A stretch of DNA of 64,000 bases from assembly GCA_015680685.1 (NCBI GenBank), contig MNCI01026944.1, positions 8,703-72,702 of the forward strand, given 5' to 3'. The notes under the pieces were generated by a model. That model ran no database searches. It was not told where the DNA came from and saw nothing but the letters and a program-made list of their open reading frames with translations. Below, one piece after another: positions 31,616-42,588 of the stretch (its first letter is position 1; each line of letters opens with the position of its first letter). Origin of the DNA: Gnetum montanum (taxonomy: Eukaryota > Streptophyta > Gnetopsida > Gnetales > Gnetaceae). A program made the translations under genes and the position numbers.

Positions 31616-32291
31616 GTGAAGGGCTATTGGGTGGATGGGGCATTATCGCCACGTATGATGATCTCCCTCCCTTGGTGGAGGAGGTGGAGTTCTTGGTGGA
31701 TGGGAGATGACACTGCGCATGACCTAGCCAGGGGCGTCCTAGGATCATGTTGTAGTCTGGCATCTTATCGACGATTGTAAAGTTTGCAAACGTGGGGTGC
31801 TGGTCTCCTATTGTGAAGGTGATGTGGATTGTGCTGTTAATGGCTACTTGTGCTCCATTGAAGGAATTTAGAGACTCGATTTCAGTCGGTTGAATATTGT
31901 GTGTTAGGCCTAATTGTTCGATGATGGAGTGCGCAACAACGTTTTCTGCCGTGTCATCATCAAGGTGTACCTTGCGTACTATGTATTTTTCAATGCTTAC
32001 ACTAGTGTTCAGTGGTGCATGTGTGACCTCCCCTTGTTTGTGGTTGATCTTGCCATCATTGTTGCGGAAGGTTAGAGTCGTTGTGTTTGTATCTTGTGGT
32101 ACAGGGGATGTAATGGCTACGCGAATGGCATCTTCGGTTGGAGACATGTTTTCTATAGAAGGGATGGAGGCGAGCATGTGTGCTAGTGCTTGACGATGCT
32201 CTGGTGATGTTAAGATGAGGTAGAGCAAGGTAGGCGTTACATTCTTATGTTTTAATGCATTGTGTGCAAGGTTGTCATTTATGTTTTTCAT
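31335..32291 (-). CDS. Protease of element B fused in frame to 9-residue repeats
   Basis: A 318-codon open frame. Residues ~1-100 are a linker with SPEHRQALAHMLASIPSIEN. The protease active-site region follows (VHLDDDTAENVVAHSIIEQL), then FTIVDKMPDYNMILGRPWLG. After a short divergent segment the frame runs into about ten copies of the MTLNYELSE repeat. The active-site glycine is Asp here (DDD), so the enzyme is probably dead. The frame upstream is the same as gag, separated by stops. Confidence 0.8.
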   Translation of the reverse strand: MKNINDNLAHNALKHKNVTPTLLYLILTSPEHRQALAHMLASIPSIENMSPTEDAIRVAITSPVPQDTNTTTLTFRNNDGKINHKQGEVTHAPLNTSVSIEKYIVRKVHLDDDTAENVVAHSIIEQLGLTHNIQPTEIESLNSFNGAQVAINSTIHITFTIGDQHPTFANFTIVDKMPDYNMILGRPWLGHAQCHLPSTKNSTSSTKGGRSSYVAIMPHPPNSPSQPLSKMTLNYELSEMTLNYKLSEMTLNYELSAMMLNYELSEMTLNYELSEMTLNYELSEMTLNYEMSEMTLNYKLSEMKLSYELSEMMLNYRK

Positions 32292-34373
32292 GGTGGGAGC
32301 TTCTTCTATTGCATGAGCCGTGATGTAGAGCTCTTATGGAGGGGCAATGCATAAGGGTTGTTGTTTAGTGGGCCTAGGGATAGAGCTAAGTCAGGTTTAT
32401 GGTTTAGGTGTTGGTGACTTGGGTTGCCACTGCTTGTATGTGGTTAAGTTTCTGGAACTTGGGCTTGGTGTGGGTGTCGTCGGAGTGACTTGTGTCTTTA
32501 ATGTCGCGATGGACAGTTGTTGCTAGTTTATCATCTTAGCAGACGGTTGTTGTGGAATCTTTATCACAAAGGGTGTTGTGGGTTTATGAGGTGGCACTTT
32601 GATGACGAAAGGAGGCCCTTTGCTTTTTGAGGTGGAGGAGGCAGGACTGTCCAGTTGCACTGCATTGAGCAATCCTTTCTTTGTCATTCTTTGCAAATCA
32701 TTTTGCAAAGTTCGACAAGTGTCTGTGTTGTGTCCAGTCATTTGGTGGTAGTAGCAGTATGCACTTAAGTCAAAATGTTGTGGGACACATGTGTTGTATG
32801 TTGTAGTGGGATGACTTACCAATTCACAATGTTTCTAGTTGCGTATGTAGGCATCATCTAACATGTGTTTGCATTGGATCAAACTAGCATTAAGAAGCTG
32901 TTCTAGCAATTGGGAAGGTTTTCCTGGCAAGGGTATGTGGTTGCGTTGGGTGCGCTCATGTCTAGGAGCGGCTTGTGTGGTGGCGCCCAAGCCAGAGCTG
33001 GCAGCTTGGGGTGTTGAGGCCATGGGCCTGTTGGTTGCATGTGTTGGCATGGTGATTGTTGTGATTGTTGTGTTTGATGTTGCTTATGTATCCTCCACTA
33101 TTTGTGTTGTTTGTGTTGGTTGTAGTTGTATTTGTTTTTTTGCATGTTGTTTTTTTTTATGTTGGCTCCTGTAGGCCAAGTAGGATGGGTCATTGCTTGC
33201 TCTTGCTACCTCTTCGATGCCCTTTGCTTCGTCAAATGCCTGGGTGAGAGACTTTGGGGCTTGGTAGAGCCATTTGGACTTAATGAAGTCATTGAATGCA
33301 CCCTTGAAGATTGCCAAGAGATGTGTCTCCACGATCGGCTCATGCATTTCATTGGCTCTAGCACTCCATCGCTGGAGGAAGGGTAGTATGGGCTTTAGGG
33401 GTTTTTGTCTGACATGGAGGAGCTTGTCGATTGTCACTTCAGGTTTGATGTTATATCTAAAGCATGTCACAAACTGGTGTATGAGGTCCTCGAGGGATGC
33501 GATGGAAGCTCGGGGTAGGGCTCGGTACTAGTCTAAAGCTTTGCCAGTGAGCGATAGGGGAAAGAGGCATAGAATGGCATGTGGCCAGGAGTGCAACGTG
33601 ATGGATTTTGTGCAAAATGTGATGATATGTTCATTGGGGTCTCCATGATCATTGTATTTTGTTAGATGTGGCAACGAATGGACCATGGGTAGTGTAAGGG
33701 ATGGGACCATAGGAAAAATCGGATCATCATAGTAAAAGTCCACCACCTTCGGTGTGTCTAAGGAGGCAGCCTTAAGCTAGTTAATTTCCTCCATCATAGT
33801 CTAGATGAGTTGAGACATTTTTTTCCAACTCATAGATTTACCAACAGGTTGTGTTGGCTGGACTTGCGTGGGTTGTGTGGCGAAGGGTTGAATCACCGGT
33901 TCTGGGCTTTGTGAGTTTAATGTCACAGCAACTGGTTGTTGGTAGTTTAATGTCATGCCGGACGTGTGTTGGCAGTTTAAGGCCATGCCGAGCCATGGAT
34001 AGTTTAACGTCATCCTAGACGGATGATGACCAGGTGCCTGAGGCACTGGTGAAACAGGAATGGCATATGTGGTGCTTGCGTAAATGTTGGGTTGAGGTTG
34101 GGGCATGGCCCTTATGTAAGCATAAGGTACTTGTGTTGCTTGGGGCTGGGCGCCCTCATATGTAAAAGGTGTTTGGATTGTTTGGGGCTGGGCCCTAGTG
34201 TGTGTAGATTGTGAAGTGAATGCCTTGGGTGTATGCTCCTGTGATTGTTGTGAGGAGGCAAGGCCCCAAGGGCTATTGGGTTCAGGCAGGGCCACAAACT
34301 CGTACTCGTACACGGATGGTGATCCTGGGTAAGAGGAAGTCATCTCAGAACCGTTATGTTGTGTGTAATGCAT
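32292..34373 (-). pseudogene. gag: Gag of element B
   Basis: All open pieces (34373-33801, 33746-33528, 33470-33084, 33050-32835 and 32822-32523) lie in one frame, separated only by stop codons. Recognisable parts: FYYDDPIFPMVPSLTLPM, LTKYNDHGDPNEHIITFCTK, the gag core (KPILPFLQRWSARANEM, FNDFIKSKWLY) and a knuckle relic YCYYHQMTGHNTDTCRTLQ. The Pro/Gln-rich N-terminus resembles C. It should form particles with relatives if it were intact. Confidence 0.88.
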
Positions 34374-34615
34374 GTATTAGACAAGGTGATCCATGTTAGT
34401 GGCAGTCAGTACTTAGACCAGCTTCAAGCTAGGTGCGAATTGCGACGAATTTGGCTTTGAAATGGATGCGTTTTGTGTGATTTTGTTGAAAAAACACTGT
34501 AGCAGCACTGTAGCAACAGCAAAACACTATAGCAGCGATTAGTTTTAGCACTTGGTTTGGGCAACGTTTGAACAGGTAACGTGATCAGCATTTCGATTAA
34601 ACAGAAAACAAGTTA
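34374..34615 (-). other. Leader of element B
   Basis: Short non-coding stretch between gag and the primer-binding site. The CACTGTAGCAGCACTGTAGC repeats near 34495-34530 are its only visible structure. Confidence 0.5.
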
Positions 34616-34633
34616 GGCCCTCCTTCTAGCACC
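34616..34633 (-). other. Primer-binding site of element B
   Basis: GGCCCTCCTTCTAGCACC on the plus strand, six bases inside the LTR edge, matching A and C. The tRNA is not identified. Confidence 0.6.
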
Positions 34634-34639
34634 GAAAAC

Positions 34640-36731
34640 TGTACTGACCTAAATCATCAGTGTAAGGCTGGAAAGGAAACAAACACCGAGAGATCATTGG
34701 GCAGCCACAGCTGACCCTACCTTCGCCCAAGGGCAAGCTGTAAAAGTAAACGAAGGTAGAGTCCCTTGGATGGTTCCCACGCAAATCAACCAAGGACTTC
34801 CCTGAGTGTAAGCTATGGCTAGCACTGGGGTTATCGTAAACAGGATGTAAACGGAATGTAAACAATGATACGAAATGTAAATAAAGCATACAAAATTATG
34901 AATAAAGCATAAACAAAGTTATATTTGTAAAGCATAAACAGAACTTAAACAATGTGAATGGGAGGCAATAATGAAACTGTATTATATTGTTTTTAAAAAA
35001 TGTGCACTGGTCAAAGCATAGTTGCACAAGTGTGAATGGCAAGTCAAACACCTAGCCCTAGAAAAATATGACACGATAATGTGACGATGTGAGAAGAACT
35101 TGGATGCCAACAGTCAGGTGTGCCGAGCACCCAATGATTGCAAATTCTGTCCTTCTCAGAATTGCCAATCTCTTTCATTTCCCCCCCTAATTTATGTGAA
35201 TTGACAGGGTATTTATAGGGTTGGCCCGGGATCTAGCACAGAATTTCAGAATGGAATCAACGGCTGAGAGATGAGAGGAAAGTGGATCTTGTAACATGTG
35301 TCCAATGGATAGTTGTGCTTGGGTTGGATGCATGCTGGCGAGAGTTGGATATGTGTCGGACAGTTGTGCATGAGTTAGATGTGTGTCGACAAACTACATC
35401 CTTGACCAGGTACATCGTTTTTTACAATATATGGGTTATTCAAGCCCATGAAAGTACATTTAATTTAAACATAAGGGCCTAACATGCCCACACATGTCCA
35501 TTTACAATGAAATGTACAACAAGAGAAATTTGACACTTGTTTTCATGAAACTTCTTTGTTCCTGAGTCTTTCTGAAATTTTCTGGAATGTCCTGAAAGTT
35601 GCTAATGCTGATAATTCTCTGCCATTTTTTGAAACTTTTCTAGAATTTTCTGTAACTTCGATGAATAGTGTTCACACGATGAATAGTGTTTTACGTAGTG
35701 AATAGTGTTTGACGCAGTGAATAGTAGTCATGCAGTGAATAGTGTTTTACGCTGATGAATAGTGATTACACATCCTTACGGTTTGCAGCATAAGAAAATG
35801 TAGCCACAACGTAATCAACCGAAAACACCTCTTTTAAGGCCCAAATTTTGATTTTCCAAAAGTTGCTAATGCTGAGGATCTTCTACCATTTTCTGAAACT
35901 TTTCTGGAATTTTTTGAAACTTTGATGAATAGTGTTTGTGCAGTGAATAGTGTTTTACGTAGTGAATAGTATTCACGCGATGAATAGTGTTTGATGCAGT
36001 GAATAGTGTTTTACGTTGATGAATAGTGATTACGCATCTTTACGCTCTGCAGCATAAGAAAATGTAGCCGCAGTGTAATCAACCGAAAACACCTCTTTTA
36101 AGGCTCGAATTTTGATTTTCCAGAAGTTGCTAATGCTAAGGATCTTCTGCCATTTTCTGAAACTTTTCTGGAATTTTCTGAAACTTCGATGAATAGTGTT
36201 TGTGCAGTGAATAGTATTTTATGCAGTGAATAGTATTCACACGATGAATAGTATTTTACGCAGTGAATAGTATTTGACGTAGTGAATAGTGTTTTATGCT
36301 GATGAATAGTGATTACGCATCCTTACGCTCTGTAGCGTAAGAAAATATAGCCACAGTGTAATCAACCGAAAACACCTCATTTAAGGCCTGAATTTTGATT
36401 TTTTAAAGGCTGGAAGCTGCTGGGGACCTTAGCGAAGGTCACAGGGGTCCTTGTGCTTAATTTTGGCTTATTTTGACTTAGTTTTGGGGCCCCAAAAGTT
36501 GGTGACACTGATCCTTACGTTTTGCAGCATAAGCACAATGCAAGCACATTGTACTTAGCAAAAAATTGCACTTTTTGACCTTGAAATGGATGATTCTTGA
36601 TACCGAGACTTGCCGTCATGATCTGTGGACCCTAGGGGGGGACCTTGATTGCTCCATGATGGGCTTCTTGAAGCCATTTCAAAGGCTCTAAAGTTGTCTG
36701 GAAGTGTTGCTAAAATTTTTGTGGTGTTTCA
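34640..36731 (-). repeat. 5' LTR of element B (2092 bp)
   Basis: Begins TGTACTGACC and ends GTGGTGTTTCA on the plus strand. It is collinear with 26021-28272; the 160-bp length difference lies mainly in the number of TGAATAGTG units. TATA box at 35210-35217 (minus). Many transitions distinguish the two LTRs, so the insertion is not recent. Confidence 0.93.
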
Positions 36732-36736
36732 CCAAG

Positions 36737-36840
36737 TAAGATGGATTTTGTAGATGGAATTGCTAAAGAAGTTGTTGAACGAATTCAGGAGGCCCACCTT
36801 GAAATAGATATAAATATTTTGAGTCGTTTGCAGTTTTAGA
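36737..36840 (+). pseudogene. Antisense gene of element A, exon 6, right part
   Basis: It continues directly from the codons broken by B (KMDFVDGIAKEVVERIQEAH), matching the order seen in the G exon 6 (YHMEPWVDMLDKFSFMEVIV). The open frame ends at TAG near 36836; the donor is probably shortly before but is not clear. Confidence 0.55.
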
Positions 36841-36892
36841 GTTTCACACCCTGTTTTTGTTGTCTTAACGTCTGTTCTATTCTTATGCATAG

Positions 36893-37676
36893 GTGCCAAA
36901 CTGAGGTGGGATCCTTCCAAGACAATCAACATAAAGAGTTTGCCCACATTATCCCCAGAAGTCGAGTAGGTGCCAAGGCCTGTTTATGAGGAGGTGGTGG
37001 AAGGTCTTGTACACAATGCCAAGTCACTATGGACTTGTAGGCATTCCGTCGAGCAGTTTTGGTTGCAAATTCAAGCGAAGGAAAAGGAAGTCTTCGAGTT
37101 GTCAGTTGAGTGTGATGATCTTAAGGCTCGGTATGAGTTCGCCTCTACCAAATTAAGCAGTGATCGCTCTCGGCGGACTTTCAAGGTCACCTATACTAGG
37201 TATTGGAATCTGCTCAATCGTCACGCGTCACTAACACGGAGACTTGTAGAGCGTAAGGCCCAAATAGATCTCCTAAACCTCAAATGTCAAGATTGGAAAG
37301 CTTTCACTTCGAAGGTACGCAAATGGGGTTAGGATGAAAATAACCACAAACAGCATTACAAGAAATCATTAAAGGAAGTGTTCGTTGTAAAACATCAACT
37401 GGAAATGTTTGCGGAGGGATTGCGTCTACACTCTGCTTTTGATACCTTCGCTCAAAACACAACTGTTGAGATGGAATCGCCTACAAAGGTGATTACAACT
37501 GCTTCTGGGGAGGTGTCTATTGGCGAATTCCCTCTAAAGTGTCCCACTTGGTCAGCTGTCGACAAGGGGAAGGCCTTGGCAGATGCCGACCTAGGCCTTG
37601 ATGGGCGGATTGGACAAGTGTCTCGGAAGAGGAAATCCTTCGTCGGCTGGAATTTGGCTTAGGGGGATCTCCTATG
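36893..37676 (+). pseudogene. Antisense gene of element A, exon 7: coiled-coil region
   Basis: Acceptor CTTATGCATAG (to 36892). One frame spans the exon, with stops at 36967-36969, 37330-37332 and 37660-37662. It encodes WDPSKTINIKSLPTLSPEVE, then a long charged helix-rich part (SVEQFWLQIQAKEKEVFELS, LVERKAQIDLLNLKCQDWKA) typical of a coiled coil, then a Ser/Thr/Gly-rich tail and a basic cluster SRKRKSF. It ends before GT at 37677. Role unknown; dimerisation would be the usual inference for such a helix. Confidence 0.6.
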
Positions 37677-37774
37677 GTAAGCATTTTGTCATTATGAAAT
37701 TGATTTGCTAAATAATGTTTGAAATTTTGGCATTTTCTTGTTCTTACATTGATTGTCTCCTTTTGTATTTTCAG

Positions 37775-37876
37775 GATGAAGGTGGTGACGATGTCCAAGA
37801 AGCTGGCCCTAGTGGAGCGAGGGCCCCTGATGCTAGCGGATCTAAAGGGGATGATCCTCCCATCCCAGATGCTTAG
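37775..37876 (+). pseudogene. Antisense gene of element A, last exon
   Basis: Acceptor TTGTATTTTCAG (to 37774). In one frame it gives an acidic Gly/Asp/Pro tail (DEGGDDVQEAGPSGARAP) with TAG at 37874. The phase carried from exon 7 favours the neighbouring frame, so either the donor is one base off or a small indel exists. T-rich sequence follows, with no clear AATAAA nearby. Confidence 0.5.
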
Positions 37877-38394
37877 TTTTTAATTTTTTTTTGTAACACT
37901 ATTCTAACTCAAATTTATATGGGAATTGTAAATTGGAAACTTCGAGTTATGTTACAGATGGATGAAAAAAGTTAACTCTCATAATTGTATATCGTTGCAT
38001 GTATATATATGAAATTTTTTTTTGTTGATTTTGAGTTTAATGGCAAACATGACATGACAATGTAAAATGTTTTGGTTTGTTTTTTTGTTTTATTTTCTTC
38101 AGAGTAATGCACGGATGTAATCATAAGTTGGAGTATAATGATAAACAAAAGAGGCAAACAAAGTATAAGTGTGTGATCTAGTTTAAGGCCATTTCAGGCC
38201 AGGTTCGCACTAGTTTAAGGCCATTTCGGGTCACATGCATAGTTTAAGGCCATTTCGGGTCCCAGTTGTAAACAAGGAACATTTCGAATAACATGGGTGG
38301 ATTTCCTAGTTGACCGACCATTTCTGATCGTGGCTAGTTTTATGTCGTTGTAGACATAATAGTTTAACGTCATTTCGGACAAGTTATGTTGTTA
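37877..38394. repeat. AGTTTAAGGCCATTTC repeats between antisense gene and protease of A
   Basis: 38170-38270 holds about four units of AGTTTAAGGCCATTTCGGG. At 38360 a single AGTTTAACGTCATTTCGGAC unit is a remnant of the 27-bp repeat of B and D. The rest is AT-rich with no coding signal. Confidence 0.7.
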
Positions 38395-39534
38395 TTATTT
38401 TAGTAGTTTTTTGATTTTTCTTATTTTTACGTTATGCGATGTGTCAGCGGGTATGATTCTGTATTCAGTGTCCCCTTTGCTGATTACATTAAATGGTAAC
38501 TCAGCCCAAGGGACGTCTGATGGAATTGTTTCCACATTGGTGTTTTTAAACGTTTTGGTATTCATTGTGAGTTCTATGTTAGCTGTTATTTCTATGTGAG
38601 GAGGTGTATGTATAGTGTCAGGCGTAGGTATTTCTGTTTTGGATGGGTCTTCTTCTAAGTTTAAAGGATTATCGCTTACCAGTTGTTGTTCATTTACGTT
38701 ATTTTGTCTAGGCTCTTCGAGCTTAACCTCTGAGCCTTGGTCTGTGTCCATGTACGATGAAATGATGGGTGTAGTAGCCTCCCCATGAATGATGATTTCA
38801 CCACCTTCGTAAGGCAGATGAATCTCTTGGTGTATAGGGGATGAGACTACTTTCAGTTGGGCCAACCAGGGCCTTCCTAGTATTAGATTGAATCCTAGCA
38901 TTTCATCGATTACTACAAAGTCAACGGATGTGGGGAATTGGTCCCCTATTATAAAGTCTAAGTTGATGGTGCCTTTAACTATCACGCGTGACCAGCTGAA
39001 TGATTTCAGGCATGTTGTTGCAGTTGGTCTGATTAACTCTATATTCCCTAGCTGTTCGACGATGGGATATGGTACGACGTTTGTGGCAACTCCATCATCC
39101 ACGTGGACCCTATGTATTTTGAATTGGTTTACACGTATTGTTATGAACATAGGGCCCATTGTTATCTCCCCTGTTTTCTTATCCACCTTGATGTTATCGT
39201 TGTGGAAACTTAGTGGTTTGGAAGTTGTCCCTTGGGGCGAGTACATTACCGCATGAATGGATGGTTCATTTGGGGGCAAGTCCTCGCTTACCGAGATCGA
39301 TGTTAACATGCACACCAAAGCTTCAAGATGTGTTTGCGATGTTAAAACTAAGTCATACAAGCTTAATGATGTATTCTTTTGTTTGAGTGCTTGTGTCACT
39401 TGTGTTAGGGCCGTTTCTAAGTCTCTACTATTAGGCATGTGTTTATCAGTGGTGACTTGATCCATTGGGCCCAACAATTTTATTTCGTGCATCGTTTGTT
39501 TCTCATTTTGACTCGGGGTTATTGATTTAGACAT
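38395..39534 (-). pseudogene. Aspartic protease of element A
   Basis: A 379-codon open segment in the gag frame. The linker has TSQTHLEALVCMLTSISVSE. The active-site region is VHVDDGVATNVVPYPIVEQL, followed by FVVIDEMLGFNLILGRPWLA and SSPIHQEIHLPYEGGEIIIH. The acidic C-terminal tail ends NVKIRKIKKLLK and a stop. It would release mature Gag and Pol proteins. A TAG at 39535-39537 separates it from gag. Confidence 0.9.
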
Positions 39535-39537
39535 ATC

Positions 39538-40377
39538 CTATTTTCTAGATGTTTTTCCTTCAAGTCCTATGTTTGGTTGACTATTAGGCGGTGTCATGGG
39601 TACTATGTTAAGTGGAGTGGGTTTAGATGGCCCTACAGCTAACCATTGATGCTCCTTCTCCAAGCATTCATGCATAAGCTTATCCCCTAAGCATTCTTGT
39701 GTGTGGTGTGGAGGTGGAGTTGGTTTTAGAGCCTCGAGTTGCCTTGGGATTCGCATCACATATGGAGTCAGGTGGGGTTGCGGTTGGATAGTTGGATGTG
39801 GTTGAGCAGAAGGCTTGCTGGGCACCTTAATGACATAGGGACTCGGTTTACTTTGCATTTGGGAGGTGGAGGATTTGTAATCATTAGGACTTTTGGGTGT
39901 CATAACGACATATGGCATCAGTTTAGGTGAAGGTTGGACCTCCGCTGTTGCAACTACGGGTAGTACCTGGACTACGAAAGGGGCAAGCCGAGTAGGAGGG
40001 GTTGACAGATTTGAGGTAGTGATGGTGGAAGGTACATGCACCATGTATGGTTTTTCGCATGTCGGGGTGTTGGAAGTTACTACAGCGGAGGATACACGGA
40101 TAACATATGGCTGTTGCAGAGTGTATGATGACTGAGGCATGGATGTTGATGCAGTAGGAGGATTACATACTAAAAATGGCTTGTTAGGAGTTTTTTGTTC
40201 ATAGTCAGAGTAGATAGTGTTAATGGTTGGCATTTCAAGTTCATCATCTAGGCAGATTGTGTTAATAACGTACGGTGCCTCTTTGTTATTCAAAGGATCT
40301 ATATACACCTCCATAGCCTGGTTCTGCGGTTGGACCGGGTTGGCCTCATCAAAGGCGATTTGGCCTCCGTCGACCAT
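39538..40377 (-). pseudogene. Pro-rich Gag-protease linker of element A
   Basis: Starts after a TGA that replaces Arg in the knuckle context. It holds PYVINTICLDDELEMPTINT and then about six repeats of a PYVI/MRVPS-type block (for example SPYVIKVPSKPSAQP, TPYVMRIPRQ). B, C and E have shorter versions. Function unknown; it is a conserved spacer. Confidence 0.75.
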
Positions 40378-42588
40378 TCATTGTATGTCTTGCTTTAGGG
40401 TGAAACAGTAATCCGTTTCGTGCCCATTATGTTGGTGATAGTTGTAGAACCGATCCATTCTAAAACCTTTGGGCACTGGAGGCTCATCCAGTGTTGCTAG
40501 GCTTGGGTTTTGAACGAGTTGACAGAACCGATCATGTCTCTAGATGGCCACGAGGGATAACTGTTTGTGTTTCATTAACCTAGCCTTCAGTAGTTGGTCG
40601 AATAGCTGGGATGGCTTCATAGGCAATGGCATATATTGGGAGGGTTCTTTCCTCTCAAAGTTTCTAGTACGGTTTTGTGTTGGATTCTACGATGATGATG
40701 ATTCTGGTGTAGTTGTGGGAGTAGGTTTCGTATAATTAGTAGGGGCCACTGGCATTTTGTTTTGTTGTGCCACATTTACTTGTTGCGTTTTCGCTATTGC
40801 CGCTATAGTTGCTTTAGCCTTTTCGTTATCTTTTTTACTATGTTGATTTTTAAAGGCTAAATATGCAGGATCATGGCTATTTTGAGCTGCGTCTTCTATA
40901 TTTTTAATCTATACAAAGGCTTAGTTAAGGTTACGCGCATTGAGATAATACAACTTAGATTTGAAAAAGTCATTGACAACCCCCTTTAGAATGGTGAGTA
41001 GATATGTCTGAGGGATCGGCTCGTGTAGCTCATTGAGAGCGGCGCTCCACCTCTGGATAAATTTTTGTACAGGTTCCAGAGGTGCTTGTTTAACTTGTAT
41101 AAGGCTGTCAAGTATCGCTTTAGGTTTCAAGTTATACTTAAACCTGGTTACAAATTGATGTAACAGTTCTTCTAGGGAAAATATGGAATTTCTTGGCAAG
41201 GCCCGATACCAATCGAGTGCTCTCCCCGTGAGGGACATAGGGAACACTTGCAAAATGGCATGTGGCCACGCCTAGAGTAATGTGCATTCTAATCTAAATG
41301 TTATAGGGTGAGCATTGGGGTCTGTTTCCCCATTATATCTAATTAGTTTAGGAAATGATATGCCTTTGGGCAAGGTTAAGGGCGGGATGGAAGGGTTGAT
41401 GGGGTCATCGTGATAAAAGTCCACTACCTTCAACTCTCTGTCGGTAACCATTTTGAGGCATTTGACCTCGTCAGTTAGTTTTTGCATTAGTTTTTTAGCA
41501 TCTGCCCAGTCTTGGGCACTAGGTGATATGGCAGCTTAGGGATCTGGTATATTGTACAGATTGGAATGTTGGATAGTAGGTTGAAAGGCTGAAAGCTATG
41601 CAGTTGGCGGTTGTACTTGTGACACATTTATAGCAGGTGGCATTAGGGATGGCACATTGTAAGTAAGAGGTTGTTGTTGCTGTGGTTGCTGCTGTGCTTG
41701 AGGAATGTTGGCCGGTGGAGTCATGTGAGGTGGTATGTTGTAGTGAGGGGGTTGATGTGGTTGAGCACCCATCGCTGCCCATTGTCCGGTCATGTTTTGT
41801 GTAGGAACCCCCTATTGGGTTACAGTGGTGGAGGGGGCTCCGTGCATTTGGATGTGGGGGATATAGTGAGCGGACGTAGATGCCGGTATCACATGTGGCA
41901 TCTCGATCACTCAAGGTGTGAAGGTTGCTCCTACGTTATTATGAGGGGGTTGTACTTGTGAAGATGGGCCTGCGGCTGCAGCGGGGATGATAGCGAGAGG
42001 GAGTGTACTGAATTGCGAGTCAGTTGCAGGAGGAACATGAACAAGTGCGGATGTTTCTAGCAGAGGTATTTGCACTTGGGTGAACCTAAGGGGTTGGAGA
42101 GGCATGATTTCTCCTATGCCTGGATGAAACATGGGGTTGATATGGGTTTGTGGACTAAGGGTGTGATATGAGTCTTCATGTTCGGATTGGGCAGCGAACT
42201 CATCCTCGTCTTCTGGTTGAGGATCTTCTGCAGGCTGATCCCAAGATTGACTCCTTTGTAGGAGGACTTATGTGATGAGCTCAGAGTAAGGCTCTGGGAT
42301 AGGGATGAAATCGTATGGGGAAGGAATGAACTCTTGCCCTCCCCTGTAGAAGAGTTTGTACTGCCTCTTGACTTCTATTTTGGTTCGGTCCACGGCTAGG
42401 CCGGCTTGTATCTTCACGCATATGAAGTTGTATTGGTCTTGGGTTATGACATGGAATGATGGGTTGCTCCCTTGCAACCTAAGGGACTGGCGAGGCCCCG
42501 CTATGGGTTGTACCACGGGCTGTTGGATAGCCATGATGCCCACGATGTCAGTGACTTGTGTTGTAGCGGTGGTGCTTACGGTGTTCAT
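40378..42588 (-). pseudogene. gag: Gag of element A
   Basis: One frame from the ATG at 42588, broken by about ten stops and no frameshift. N-terminus RQSLRLQGSNPSFHVITQDQ, then a Gln/Pro-rich stretch. Next come DFYHDDPINPSIPPLTLPKG and the gag core (RALDWYRALPRNSIFSLEEL, PLEPVQKFIQRWSAALNEL), then a Lys/Thr-rich linker. The relic knuckle YNYHQHNGHETDYC (near 40400-40460) has Tyr in place of the first Cys. It packages RNA in virus-like particles in intact relatives. Confidence 0.9.

Larger units (their letters stand above)
26021..36731 (-). mobile_element. Element B: non-autonomous gag-protease retrotransposon nested in A
   Basis: A complete minus-strand element with LTRs 34640-36731 (5') and 26021-28272 (3') and target duplication CCAAG at 26016-26020 and 36732-36736. 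Order: LTR, primer-binding site, gag, protease fused to 27-bp repeats, further repeats, tail, polypurine tract, LTR. No reverse transcriptase, RNase H or integrase sequence is present anywhere in its 10.7 kb, so it would need enzymes from an autonomous relative. It interrupts exon 6 of the antisense gene. Confidence 0.95.

Noticed and set aside
36729-36947. Minus-strand ORF across the B/A junction
   Set aside because: It spans an insertion boundary and is antisense to exon 6 and the following intron.
22424-37876. The FCP1-like gene as an ordinary host gene invaded by retrotransposons
   Set aside because: A diverged copy lies in element G at the same antisense position between the protease side and RT, and the A copy is bounded by A repeats and pol/protease on both sides. 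Capture by the family explains both copies.
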